From Pycnococcus provasolii (lineage: Eukaryota; Chlorophyta; Pseudoscourfieldiophyceae; Pseudoscourfieldiales; Pycnococcaceae), in contig OW568901.1 of assembly GCA_938743325.2 (NCBI GenBank), positions 284,030 through 348,029 on the forward strand: 64,000 bases of DNA, given 5' to 3'. Below the pieces are notes generated by a model, which was not told where the DNA came from, did not search any database, and saw only the letters and a program-made list of their open reading frames with translations. The position numbers were made by a program, and so were the translations under genes. How positions within the stretch are numbered: the first letter of the stretch is position 1; every line of letters starts with the position of its first letter. This document shows, piece by piece, positions 43,732 through 53,570 of the stretch.

Positions 43732-44568
43732 TTATATGCGGCTCAACAGAACTGCTTTCTTTTCGTCAAATTCGCGTTGCGTGAGCACGCCGGAGTCAAG
43801 CAGGCTCTTGAGCTGCTTCAGCTGGTCGATCGGACCTGACGTTTGGACTGTGGGCGGTGGCTGCATTGGGCCTGCACCACGCAATCTGCTGTCCGCCGCA
43901 TCCTTCGCCTTGCGAATGATGTCGCTCACAGTCTGTGGATCGTCGCAGGGCATGTTGCAAGTTAAGTTGAGTCGATTTTTTTTGCCGCCCCCACTAATGA
44001 GCGGACTCCCGAGAGGAACGCCGACGTTGACCGACGACGCGCCGCACGCGCCTGCGCACCCCTCCCCCTTGTTGTTGACGTATATGCCCGATATGTCGGT
44101 TAATTTGACAAAGCCCGAGTCCCTTCCCGTCGAGCAGCACTTACTTTCGACGTGCGACTCGACGTAGAGATTTTCGTTGGTGACGAAGAACGTCAGTCCG
44201 TCTAAGGATGCCCTTTGTCCGTAGTACATCGCGCAGAATAGTGGCGAGCACATGAGCAGGTGCGGCCAGAAGCACGGGCAAACGAACGGCGCAAAGAATG
44301 AGTTCGCCATGGCTCTTTTGGAATCTTCGTCCACCTTCCACACAACGAGTATGCGTTCGTTGGCCGTCAGAGATGCGGAGACACGCGTCAAGTCGTCGTG
44401 CGTTGCGCCAGACAGAAGGCGGGCGGAGGGTGACGACGACGACGAGTACATGGCACGCTTGTTAAGGCGCGATGGCGACCTGTTGTCTTTTCTGGGCGCG
44501 GCGGGAAACACTTTGGGGGTTTTGTTTGGGGGTTTTGATTGGGGGTTCACTGGGGCATCTTGCGCCAT
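43732..44568 (-). CDS. Membrane-associated protein with C-terminal SHOCT domain, 278 aa
   Basis: The C-terminus has a clear SHOCT motif (IDQLKQLKSLLDSGVLTQRE followed by FDEKKAVLL), a short oligomerisation module. The middle has a Cys-rich hydrophobic segment (FFAPFVCPCFWPHLLMCSPL) and a PH-like beta region (LTFFVTNENLYVESHV, FVKLTDISGIYV), so it may bind a membrane. Similar Cys-rich-plus-PH-like proteins are common in protists. The ATG at 44568 is the first in frame, and the start codons sit on AAACCCCC-type sequence. Function unknown. Confidence 0.7.
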   Translation of the reverse strand: MAQDAPVNPQSKPPNKTPKVFPAAPRKDNRSPSRLNKRAMYSSSSSPSARLLSGATHDDLTRVSASLTANERILVVWKVDEDSKRAMANSFFAPFVCPCFWPHLLMCSPLFCAMYYGQRASLDGLTFFVTNENLYVESHVESKCCSTGRDSGFVKLTDISGIYVNNKGEGCAGACGASSVNVGVPLGSPLISGGGKKNRLNLTCNMPCDDPQTVSDIIRKAKDAADSRLRGAGPMQPPPTVQTSGPIDQLKQLKSLLDSGVLTQREFDEKKAVLLSRI

Positions 44569-44699
44569 GGCGTGCTACATATGTGACTATCAAAAAATCT
44601 TTCATTATTACATCATTTGATGAAATACACCTAGTATCATGGCGCGCCTGGGCGACTCCAATCGAGCCGCGCAACAAAGCGCGATGGCGCTGCTGGAAC

Positions 44700-46469
44700 T
44701 CACGCGGGCGCGCTTGGCTTGGGGCCGCCGCCGCCGCGGCCGCGGCGTGGCCTGCGGCGCTTCCCGGGGGCGGCTTCCGGGGGCGCCGCATCGGCGGAGC
44801 CAGCGGGCGACGGAGCGGAAGCGGCCGCCGCCCCCGCCGGAGGAAGTCCAGATGGCTGCGGAGGCGGCGGCGGGCGCTTGGGCGCACGCGGCTGGCGCGA
44901 AGGCGCCTTCTGCTGCGCCTCCGAGCGCGTGTCCGTGAACGGCGCCGGCGCCAGCGGCGCAGCAGGCGCGCGCACCTGGCTAAGGAAGGGAGGGCAAAGC
45001 TGCCCCGTCTCCTGCAGCAGCTGCGCAAGCAGCGGGGCGATCTTGCCGTTCCCGGTCTTCGGGTCGTACCCCGGCACGAAGAAGGAGACTGCCTTGCCCT
45101 CCCTGCCCGCCCTCCCCGTGCGCCCGATGCGGTGCACGTAGCTGTCGAAGTCATCCTTCGTCGTAGGGAGGTCGAAGTTTACGACGAGGGCGACGCCGGG
45201 CACGTCGATGCCGCGCGCGGCGACGTCGGTCGCGACGAGGACGGGCGAGGCGCCCGAGCGGAAGGCGGCGAGCGCGGCCTCGCGCTGTGACTGCGAGCGG
45301 TCGCCGTGGATGGACTCCGCCGAGACGCCCATTTCCTTGCAGAGCTGGTTCGCGACCCACCTGGCGACGTGCTTCTTTTGCACGAAGACGAGGGCAAGCG
45401 CCGAGGGCGAGTCCCGCTTGGTGGCGAGCGCCTGGCACAGCAGCTGGAGCTTGTGCCTCTTGTCGTTTGTCGCGAGCTCGAACTCCTGCGTTATGGCGCT
45501 CACCGTGCTTCCGACGCGGCCCACGCCGATCCATGTGTAATGTCGCATGAACTCACGCGCCAGCTGCTGGATGCTGTGCGGGAACGTCGCGGAGAACAGC
45601 AGCGTCTGACGGCGGCTCTTGGGCGGCATGTCACGCTGCAACACGAGTCGGCGGATCTGGGGCTCGAAGCCCATGTCGAGCATTCTGTCCGCCTCGTCGA
45701 GCACTAGGAACCGCGTCCCGGCCAGCGACACGACGCCCGAGTCGACGAACTCCGTGAGCCTCCCCGGCGTCGCGACGAGGACGTCGCAACCGTGCGCGAG
45801 CTCCTGCAGCTGGGGCCTAGGCTTGGCGCCGCCGTAGACAACCACCGCGCGAATCGCGCCGCCGCCGAACGAGAGCCGCTGCGCCTCGAGGTGGATCTGT
45901 GCCGCGAGCTCGCGCGTCGGGGCCATGATCACGGCGGAAGGCGCGCACGGCGCGTCCGCCGCGATCGGCGCCGGCTGCACGGCGCCGAGCTGGGCGAGGA
46001 TGGGCAGAAGGAAACCCGCCGTCTTTCCGCTCCCCGTCTGGGCGCAGCACATGAGGTCGTTGCGTCCGTCGAGCGCGAGCGGCACGGCGTGGGCTTGGAT
46101 CGGCGTCGGCTTGGCGTAGTTCATGCGCTGCACGTTGGCTCGCAGCCAGCCCGGCACCGCCAGTTCCGCGAAGCTCGCGAGCGCCGGCGGCGACGCCTGC
46201 CCGGGCCCCGAGCGCTCCACGGGCACCTCCTTGTAGTCGTCGAATCGGATCCCGGATTTGCTCATGCCGTCGAATAGCCCGGTTGTCGGCGTCGAACTCC
46301 TCGCGGGGCGCGCCGCCGCCTGTGCGCGGCACTGCCAGAAGTACTCGGCCTGTGCGCTCACCTTCGCCGCGACCGTCGCCGCCTGCGCGTCGCGGCGGCG
46401 CTGCTTCCGGTCGCCCTTGCCCCCAACCTGCTGGCTGCTGACTGCTGGCTGGTTGCCTCCCCCGGGCAT
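44700..46469 (-). CDS. DEAD-box RNA helicase of the DED1/DDX3 type, 589 aa
   Basis: ATP-dependent RNA helicase. Motifs run in order: Q-motif region (YAKPTPIQAHAVP), I (AQTGSGKTAGF) near residue 146, Ia (PTRELAAQ), Ib, II (VLDEADRMLD) near 258, III (LFSATFP), IV, V (TDVAARGIDVPGV) and VI (HRIGRTGRAGREG). The tail is Pro/Ala/Arg-rich and ends in an RGRGGGG-type box. Such helicases remodel mRNA for translation initiation or ribosome assembly. The start could be the ATG at 46469 or the one at 46477 (MWKMPGGG); further upstream in-frame codons are probably not used. GC content is higher than in its neighbours. Confidence 0.93.
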   Translation of the reverse strand: MPGGGNQPAVSSQQVGGKGDRKQRRRDAQAATVAAKVSAQAEYFWQCRAQAAARPARSSTPTTGLFDGMSKSGIRFDDYKEVPVERSGPGQASPPALASFAELAVPGWLRANVQRMNYAKPTPIQAHAVPLALDGRNDLMCCAQTGSGKTAGFLLPILAQLGAVQPAPIAADAPCAPSAVIMAPTRELAAQIHLEAQRLSFGGGAIRAVVVYGGAKPRPQLQELAHGCDVLVATPGRLTEFVDSGVVSLAGTRFLVLDEADRMLDMGFEPQIRRLVLQRDMPPKSRRQTLLFSATFPHSIQQLAREFMRHYTWIGVGRVGSTVSAITQEFELATNDKRHKLQLLCQALATKRDSPSALALVFVQKKHVARWVANQLCKEMGVSAESIHGDRSQSQREAALAAFRSGASPVLVATDVAARGIDVPGVALVVNFDLPTTKDDFDSYVHRIGRTGRAGREGKAVSFFVPGYDPKTGNGKIAPLLAQLLQETGQLCPPFLSQVRAPAAPLAPAPFTDTRSEAQQKAPSRQPRAPKRPPPPPQPSGLPPAGAAAASAPSPAGSADAAPPEAAPGKRRRPRRGRGGGGPKPSAPA

Positions 46470-46477
46470 CTTCCACA

Positions 46478-46878
46478 TTCTTCTGAGAAACTCCCTCCTC
46501 GCAGAGAGATGCCCAAGAGGGACCAAACCCCCAAAACACAAAATCAAATGAGCACATTCCCTTTTGTGGTTTGCCCTGGGGACCCGCCGTGGCATGGGTT
46601 TGGAAGACTGTGTTGTTTCGGGACACCGGTTCTTCGCTCCCCTTTTTCTGGCGGCTCTTTTAGTCTTTTTCTGGCGGGCGGCCTTTTTATTTTTCCCCTG
46701 AATAGTTTCCCGGTGTGGATTGGATTGGGTCACCGCCGCACACTAATAATCTCGATCACAGTAGTGTTTGTTACCTCACATTCGTTGTCGTTTGTATTGG
46801 CTGCACCTCACTTATATCTTATATTCACTGATATCTACTCGCGTCTTTGCCTCACACACGACCTGATTTCATACCACC
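46478..46878. promoter_or_regulatory. Divergent promoter region between the helicase and DRG1
   Basis: Contains ACCAAACCCCCAAAACACAA at about 46526, matching the AAACCCC motif found in other divergent promoters here. The DRG1 side is A/T- and C/T-rich leader. Confidence 0.45.
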
Positions 46879-47988
46879 ATGTCGACGACCATCGTAAAGA
46901 TCAAGGAGATCGAGGAGGAGATGGCGCGAACGCAGAAAAACAAGGCGACGGAAGGGCACCTGGGTATGCTCAAGGCGAAGCTGGCGAAGCTGAAGCGTGA
47001 GCTGTTCGAGCCGGCGCCAGGAGCAGGGGGGGGCAAGGGCGAGGGATTCGACGTCAGCAAGACGGGTGACTGTCGCATTGGACTCGTCGGCTTCCCCAGC
47101 GTGGGGAAGTCCACCCTCCTCAACAAACTCACGGGCACGTTCAGCGAGGTGGCGTCGTACGAATTCACAACCTTGACGTGCATACCTGGAGTCATCCGAT
47201 TCAACGGCGCAAAAATTCAGCTCCTCGACTTGCCTGGTATCATCGAGGGTGCGAAAGACGGAAAGGGGCGCGGGCGACAGGTCATCAGCACGGCACGAAC
47301 GTCGGACGTCATTCTCATCGTGCTGGACAGCCTAAAACCCATCACGCACAAGCAGCTCATCGAGAAGGAGCTTGACGGGTTTGGCATACGGCTGAACAAG
47401 GAACCGCCGAAGCTTGACTTCCGACGCAAGGAGAAGGGTGGCGTGAGCATGTCGACGATGGTTCCCGGAGTTACGCTCACGCTCGAGACGTGCCAGACAA
47501 TCTGCAAGGAGTACAAGATTCACAACGCGGATGTCATGGTCAAAGATGCGAACGTGACCGAGGACGACCTCATCGACGTCATCGAGGGAAACCGTATCTA
47601 CATCCCCGCCATCTACGTCTGCAACAAGATTGACGCCATCACACTCGAGGAACTCGATGTGCTCGACAAGCTTCCAAACTACTGCCCCATCAGCGCACAC
47701 CTCGAGTGGAATCTCGACGGCCTGCTTGATCAAGCTTGGGAAAAGCTTGCGCTCGTTCGCATCTACACCAAACCGAAGGGTCTGATGCCCGACTACGGCG
47801 AACCTGTGATTTTGAAGAAAGATCGCCGAACAGTGGAGGATTTCTGCAACCGCATCCACAGAAGTCTCCTCAAGGACTTCAAGTACGCGCTCGTTTGGGG
47901 ATCATCCGCGAAGCACAAACCTCAGCGCGTTGGCAAGGAACACGTTCTCGAAGATGAGGATGTCGTTCAAATTGTCAAGAAGGTTTGA
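46879..47988 (+). CDS. DRG1: Developmentally regulated GTP-binding protein 1 (DRG1), 369 aa
   Basis: OBG-HflX-like GTPase that associates with ribosomes, usually with a DFRP partner. The N-terminal helix-turn-helix ([20 protein letters not shown]), G1 (GFPSVGKST near residue 72), the FTTLTCIPG switch, G3 ([16 protein letters not shown]), G4 (NKID), the S5D2L insert and the C-terminal TGS domain ([30 protein letters not shown]) are all present. Length and the RTQKNKAT signature fit DRG1 better than DRG2. The ATG at 46879 matches the family start. No intron. Confidence 0.96.
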   Translation: MSTTIVKIKEIEEEMARTQKNKATEGHLGMLKAKLAKLKRELFEPAPGAGGGKGEGFDVSKTGDCRIGLVGFPSVGKSTLLNKLTGTFSEVASYEFTTLTCIPGVIRFNGAKIQLLDLPGIIEGAKDGKGRGRQVISTARTSDVILIVLDSLKPITHKQLIEKELDGFGIRLNKEPPKLDFRRKEKGGVSMSTMVPGVTLTLETCQTICKEYKIHNADVMVKDANVTEDDLIDVIEGNRIYIPAIYVCNKIDAITLEELDVLDKLPNYCPISAHLEWNLDGLLDQAWEKLALVRIYTKPKGLMPDYGEPVILKKDRRTVEDFCNRIHRSLLKDFKYALVWGSSAKHKPQRVGKEHVLEDEDVVQIVKKV

Positions 47989-48190
47989 CCTGAGATGTTG
48001 TAATAACCCCTTACCATGAAAATCAAGGCAACCGCGTGCCGTCGTCGTCTACGGGGGAATGAATGCGACACAAAACACACAACCGACTGTTTGTCCCCAT
48101 ACTTTGAGAAATACGGATTGGTTTTGGTTTTGTTTTGAGAAAAAATCTTCGGTTTCATCAACTTACACTTTCTTTGGTTTTTTTCTAAGC

Positions 48191-48729
48191 TTACCCGAGA
48201 AGATCTGCGAATGGATCCTTCGACTTCTGCGGCGGTGGTGGTGACATTTGCGGGGGTGGTGGTCTCGCACCGCCCATAGGCTGCATAGGCTGCTGCATCT
48301 GCATCATGCCACCCATTGGCTGCTGCATCTGCATCATGCCACCCATTGGCTGCTGCATCGGCATCATGCCACCCATAGGGTCCATTGGTTGCTGCGGCGG
48401 TATCTGAGGCATCTGTGCACCCATCTCACCCATCTGTGCGAACGGATCTACCGGTGGCGCGGGCGGTGCGGCGTCAAGGCTGCTCAACATCGCGAACGGA
48501 TCCACGGGAGAGGGTTGTGCCGCAGCAGCCACAGGAGCGGGCGGCGGCGGTGGTGGTGGTGGCTCCGCCGCCACCGCTGATGCTGCAGTCGCCACGGGAG
48601 CAGGGGTCCCACCTCCGCCAAACAATGCCGCTGCCAGTGACGCACGTTCGTCTGGCATGGCGGGCTCGATCGCCGGCTGCACCGAAGGCACCGCCGACGC
48701 AGCGGCAGCAACCTGCGGCGCCTGCACCT

Positions 48730-48760
<31 letters not shown>

Positions 48761-50932
48761 AACGCCGCCCCATTGCTGCCGAGCGCCCGCGCCGCTCTTC
48801 CGCAAGCCTGCCGACGCCGACGCACGCGCTTCCTTCGCCGCCTGCAAGACTGCCTGGCGCTCCAAGTAGCTTTGCGGAGGAGGCGCACTTGCACTCGCCT
48901 CCTGCACACTCACGCCTCCTGCCGCGACCGCCTCGGCCAGCTTCCGTCGCCTCCTCTCCTCCACTGGCACATACGTGGATCCACCGCGCGTCGCGGCGTA
49001 TGCGCTCGCGCCCGCAAGAGCGGCGGCAACGTTTGCACCGCTTCCAGCACCAGGCGAGGCTGTTGCCACCTTCGTGTGCAACAGCTCTTTCAGCTCTCCA
49101 CACCTCTGCGCGAGCTCGGTGCTCCTGCTCCTCATTCCCGCCGCGGCAAACTCGCTCACCTCCGTCACCGCCATCGAGTCGTTCTTGCTCACAAGCTTCC
49201 CCATCGCGCTCGCGACCAACGCCCTTTCGGCATCGTCAAGACGAACGTTCTCCTCCACGGTGCTGATCAAGCACCGAGCAGTACTTGCCGCGGCATCTGC
49301 TCCACTGATGTGCTCGCCCAGGACGGCAGCCGCTACCCTGAAGAAAGGTGCATGCACATCGCAGCCTCGCTCCCGAAGCGCGGAGCCGTACGCTTGGCAC
49401 GCAGCGTTCGCAACGCCGTCGTCACTTGCACACGCTGCGATGACGCGATCGCACAGTTGCACGGGTACGTCGTCCCCACCCAGTTCAAGCAGCTCGCGCA
49501 TCTTCTCGACATACCAGCCCACACTCGGCGCGTGCCTCTCGGCCAGATTCGCAATCTCCGTAAGGATCCTCGAACGAATTAGCTTCGCATCCATGCCACT
49601 GAGATGGTTCAAGTCCGTCAGATACGCGCTCATCTTTTCCACCACCACCTCGACATTCTGCTGCGTCGTCATCGCCGCAAGCAGGTCAAATGTCTTGCGT
49701 CGGATCGTGTCGTCGCTGTCCTCGAGACAGTCCACGACAGCCATCTGGTGCTCCTGCGCGTACGACGGGTTCACGCGCGTGATGTGCATGAGCGAGTCTA
49801 TGCCGACGAACTTCAGGTTGCGGTGCTTGGAGCGTAGCAGCGCTGACGTGCTCTGCGCCGCCAACGTCAGCAGTTCCGTCGACGGATAAATCGTCGCAAT
49901 CGTCCTGATGGTCTCGAACACGAGCGCGCTCTGGATCGTCGACGTGTGGCTCTGCGCCGACGGCTGCCTTCCGTTCGCCTTCAGCACCTCCGATAGCACC
50001 TGGTACATGTGCTCGGAGCTCGCCTGGTCATTTTGACCCAGCTTCGCGAGCATCTTCAAGAGCTTGATTTGGATGAATGGTGCGGGCGTTCGATGGTACT
50101 CGTACGAGCGAGGGAGGCGACGCTGCGTGATCTGCTTCAGGATAGAGACCAAGCTCGGAACTAGATTTTTCATGCGAATCAAGTCCTCCCCCTCCATGTG
50201 GGTGCACAGCGCGTCGTGCAGGCCGTTGAGCGACGCGCCCATGACGCTCGGGTCCTTGTCGCACAGCATGAGGCAAAACTTCTGCTGAAGCATTTGCTTC
50301 GTCGTCGCATCGGACGTGACTTTCTGAAACTTGCTGAGAACCATAACAGCTTTCTTGCGCACCAGTTGGCTCTTGTGGTTGAGCAGTTCGACAACCGTCG
50401 GCAGCACGGCGGGTATCGTGTCCTCCGACGTCAGCCTCGCGAGCGTGTGCAAGGCTGCGCACACGACGAGCACGTCGGCACTCTTCAGGTCTTGGTGGCA
50501 CGTGTTAATGAGCAGGAGCATAAGAGGGTCCTTGCTCGTCAAGAAGAGCTGCACGAGCAGGTGTCCAAGTCGCTTCGTCTGCAGGTGCGAGCTGTGCGTC
50601 GCCTTGACTGCGTGAATGTACGCGAACGACGCATCCGCGCCTAGCATTTCTGCGTACAGCAGCCTGATGAGCACCTCAGGCGTCGCTTCGTTTTTTGCGA
50701 GCACTCCCTTGAGGTACGCCGCCTCCTTGGTTGCGATTGTGATTTCTTCCGTGCGTGACTTGCACTCTCCGATGCGCCTCACGAGCGTGTAGAAGTGCGC
50801 GCTATGCGTTTGCGCGAGAGCGGTTGTTTGCAGTTGCTGCGCCGCCGACGAGGATCCTCCGCGAGACGACGAACTTCCGCGCGGCGGAGGAGTTGCGGAC
50901 GCGCTGTGTCCGTTGTTCGGTCGCATGTTCAT
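48191..50932 (-). CDS. AP-4 adaptor complex epsilon subunit-like adaptin, 913 aa
   Basis: Large adaptin trunk built of HEAT/ARM repeats. Residues about 40-600 follow AP-4 epsilon closely in style: YAEMLGADASFAYIHAVKAT, KSADVLVVCAALHTLARLTS, EDTIPAVLPTVVELLNHKSQ, RKKAVMVLSKFQK and APFIQIKLLKMLAKLG. AP-4 packages cargo at the trans-Golgi. The C-terminal 250 residues are not a recognisable ear domain. They are Ala/Pro-rich with three DPF motifs (DPFAMLSSL, DPFAQMG, DPFADLLG) and a MQQPMGGMM repeat. The ATG at 50932 is the first in frame. AP-1 gamma or AP-2 alpha are less likely. Confidence 0.8.
48280..48375 (-). repeat. In-frame MQQPMGGM repeat
   Basis: About three 33-bp units containing GCATCATGCCACCCATTGGC within the AP-4 epsilon-like tail. 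Confidence 0.85.
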
Positions 50933-51357
50933 GGTTCGCTGTGTGGTCTACGGAGCGCGCTTGTGCCAGTGTGCGTGTGCAAGTGTGCGTGTGCGTGAGG
51001 AGGCGCGGCTGACACGGCACGAACCCGAACCCGAACCCGACGAGCGAGCGAGTTGTGCGCGGCGCAGGTGCGCAGGTGCGTGTGGTTGTTGGCGGATGAC
51101 GACGAGGGGAGGATGCAGGCTGCAGCACGCCACAGGGAGGGAGAACCCTAACTAACCTGGGGCGTCAAACTCCTCGAAGTGGTTTTCGGGGTTGGATAAC
51201 GCTCGTCCATCGGCTCTTTGGCCTGGGAGGTAAGAAAATTTGTGTTTGTTTGCAGACTTTAAAAAACATAGGTTATATTTCGTGGACTGCGCCGGACAAG
51301 AACAAGAAATGGGAAAGGTGCGCACAAGGTGACAGGTATCTGGCCGAAGCCTTATTA
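50933..51357. other. Upstream region of the AP-4 gene up to the transposon
   Basis: Contains a GTGTGCGTGTGC run (50970-51000) and a GAACCCGAACCCGAACCCGA telobox-like run at about 51021. No gene. Confidence 0.45.
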
Positions 51358-51567
51358 GTTCTATCCCGAGAAAAACTCTGGAATACACAAGGTTTGCACA
51401 GGTGAACGGCGGCCTTAACGACGTCAGTTCGGTGTTCTGAGACTTGCAAATGAAAGCCCTAACTAAACTACACATGCAACTCTTTTTCGAATTCACCAAC
51501 GAACACCCACCCGGTCCACAGGCATCCCCCATGACGTTCACAATTTTCACCCATTTTTTTCAAATCA
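51358..51567 (+). repeat. Left terminal inverted repeat (210 bp)
   Basis: Perfect inverted partner of 53361-53570. Its last base is the A of the transposase start codon. Confidence 0.92.
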
Positions 51568-53363
51568 TGCCCTTCGTCAAGGGGGATGCGAACAATCCAT
51601 CTGTGGTGCGGCAGAGCGCCAAGAAGCGCCAACGTGAGGATAGACTCAAGCAATACGCCCAGCGTAATGCCAAGAAGCGCAAAGAAGTTGCTGAGCGCCG
51701 CGCGTTGCCAACATCACCCCCAGTAATGGACCGCAAGGGCGTCACGAACCTTAACGACCGTCACATAAAGCAGATGAACGAGATGTTGAAGCGCCATCAA
51801 GAGCTCGACCAGTGGGACCTTGCCATCGCGTTTGGCATCGGTCAGGCCACGGTCTCTAGGCGCCTTAACGGCGATAGCAGGTTGACGGGAGGTCACGTCG
51901 GCCGACCGTACGGCTTGACCCCGGCCCACGTGGAAATAATCTGTGACGCGAAACGCGTGGACCCTCGGTCAAGGCACAAGGACTTGTCGAAACGCCTCCG
52001 GCGTATGGGTGTTCCACTAGGACGGGGATGGCGCGGCACACAGCTCATCGGCCGCGTACTCCGCGAACATGGGTTCACGATTCGAGGGACGAACCGGTAC
52101 TGCTATTTCGAGAAACGACTTTGGTACACACACATGGGATGGAGGGATGGCATGCTGTACATGCTCGGTTGGCATCCAAAGCAAAAAAGGAGATTGGCCT
52201 TTCGCATCGAGTACAAGCACTTGTATTACACGGACCAGACGCCATTATACTACGGCTTGGCGGCAGACGTCGTCTACAACGATAGGGAGACGTTCATGGA
52301 GGAGGCGCATAAGAAGGGTGCGGGATACCTCAACTTACACGCGACGATTGGATGCCGTGGGTGTGTGAAAGTGGCAGTGTTCCCGTCGTCGACGACGGAC
52401 GCCGAAGTCGTGGCGTACACGACAGGCACCCAAGCCGTCACGCACCGCCATATCGGCGGCGGCCCGCTCGTGGATCGCTTACCGGCTGGAACCGTGCACT
52501 TGTGGGACCGACTTGGACGCTCAGGTAGAGCTTGGAACCCAAAGAAGATGCATTACAATCCGCAAGTGCGCGCGGCGTTTCTGGAACGCGGCATCGGCGT
52601 CGACCTACTACCTGCCAAGGGAGCCGAGTTCAATCCGATTGAACTATTCAACGGATGGCTGCAACGATATTTGCTCCGTTGGACGCCACGAGGGCGGCCG
52701 AAAGACGCGTACGGGCAGGTTATCCACGGCGTGCGCACGCGCGAAGAGGCACTCGTCGCGCTCGACCAAGCCCTCCACGAGCTTCAATCGCGCCCGAAGA
52801 AGACTGCGCGGTTATTCCGCCATTGGTATCACCGACGAGTCTGCGGATCCGACGCGTTACGACGGTGGCTCTCTTCACCGGTGGGTGAGAAAATGCTGAA
52901 GACACGCCAACGACTTGGTGAGTCCGCGCCGATGCCAAACATCCTTCAGCGCGCGTTTTCCCGCGTGCTGTACAACGTGCATGCTCCGCCACCACCAGCA
53001 CCGAGCGACGTTGCCGGAACGACCACCACTCAGCTTCAACCGCCGCCGCCGCCGCCAAGCAGTGTGCCGCCAAGCAGTGTGCCAAGCAGTGTGCCGCCAA
53101 GCAGTGTGCCACCACCTCCGCCGCCGCCTCAGCCTCAGCCGCCGCCGCCTCCTCCGCCGCCTCCTCCGCCGCCTCCTCCGCCGCCGTCATCAGCGCCGCA
53201 TGATGCGCGCTTGAGTGCGGAAGAACGCGAGGCGCTTATGACGCTGACGCCGGACGTAAGCGACGACGAGGCTGAAGAAGGTGCGGCTGCTATGCTCGCG
53301 TTTCTGGACGAGTCATATGACACCGAAGAAAACGATTTCTTCATTGGTGATGACGACGAGTGA
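51567..53363 (+). CDS. DDE transposase, IS630/Tc1-mariner-like, 598 aa
   Basis: Probable transposase of the surrounding element. The start at 51567 (MPFVKGDANN) sits where the left arm ends; codons further upstream fall inside the inverted repeat. A basic N-terminus leads to a helix-turn-helix region (LAIAFGIGQATVSRRLNGDS) and a second DNA-binding part (DLSKRLRRMGVPLGRGWRGT, LIGRVLREHGFTIRG). The catalytic core has Asp in YYTDQTP near residue 221, Asp in HLWDRLGRSG near 313, and Glu in KGAEFNPIELFNGWL near 358. By my count 44 residues separate the last two, more than the usual 34-39. The C-terminal 120 residues are Pro/Ser-rich with long proline runs, then acidic. No stop interrupts it. Confidence 0.85.
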   Translation: MPFVKGDANNPSVVRQSAKKRQREDRLKQYAQRNAKKRKEVAERRALPTSPPVMDRKGVTNLNDRHIKQMNEMLKRHQELDQWDLAIAFGIGQATVSRRLNGDSRLTGGHVGRPYGLTPAHVEIICDAKRVDPRSRHKDLSKRLRRMGVPLGRGWRGTQLIGRVLREHGFTIRGTNRYCYFEKRLWYTHMGWRDGMLYMLGWHPKQKRRLAFRIEYKHLYYTDQTPLYYGLAADVVYNDRETFMEEAHKKGAGYLNLHATIGCRGCVKVAVFPSSTTDAEVVAYTTGTQAVTHRHIGGGPLVDRLPAGTVHLWDRLGRSGRAWNPKKMHYNPQVRAAFLERGIGVDLLPAKGAEFNPIELFNGWLQRYLLRWTPRGRPKDAYGQVIHGVRTREEALVALDQALHELQSRPKKTARLFRHWYHRRVCGSDALRRWLSSPVGEKMLKTRQRLGESAPMPNILQRAFSRVLYNVHAPPPPAPSDVAGTTTTQLQPPPPPPSSVPPSSVPSSVPPSSVPPPPPPPQPQPPPPPPPPPPPPPPPPSSAPHDARLSAEEREALMTLTPDVSDDEAEEGAAAMLAFLDESYDTEENDFFIGDDDE

Positions 53364-53570
53364 TTTGAAAAAAATGGGTGAAAATTGTGAACGTCATGGG
53401 GGATGCCTGTGGACCGGGTGGGTGTTCGTTGGTGAATTCGAAAAAGAGTTGCATGTGTAGTTTAGTTAGGGCTTTCATTTGCAAGTCTCAGAACACCGAA
53501 CTGACGTCGTTAAGGCCGCCGTTCACCTGTGCAAACCTTGTGTATTCCAGAGTTTTTCTCGGGATAGAAC
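53361..53570 (-). repeat. Right terminal inverted repeat (210 bp)
   Basis: Perfect inverted partner of 51358-51567. Its first three bases are the transposase stop codon TGA. Confidence 0.92.

Larger units (their letters stand above)
51358..53570 (+). mobile_element. Tc1/mariner-superfamily transposon with 210-bp identical inverted repeats
   Basis: The 2213-bp element is flanked by TA on both sides (51356-51357 and 53571-53572), the target duplication of this superfamily. Arms 51358-51567 and 53361-53570 are complementary at every base I compared. The termini begin GTTCTATCCCGAGAAAAACT. The transposase gene fills the space between the arms exactly. Identical arms and an intact gene suggest recent activity. 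Confidence 0.9.
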
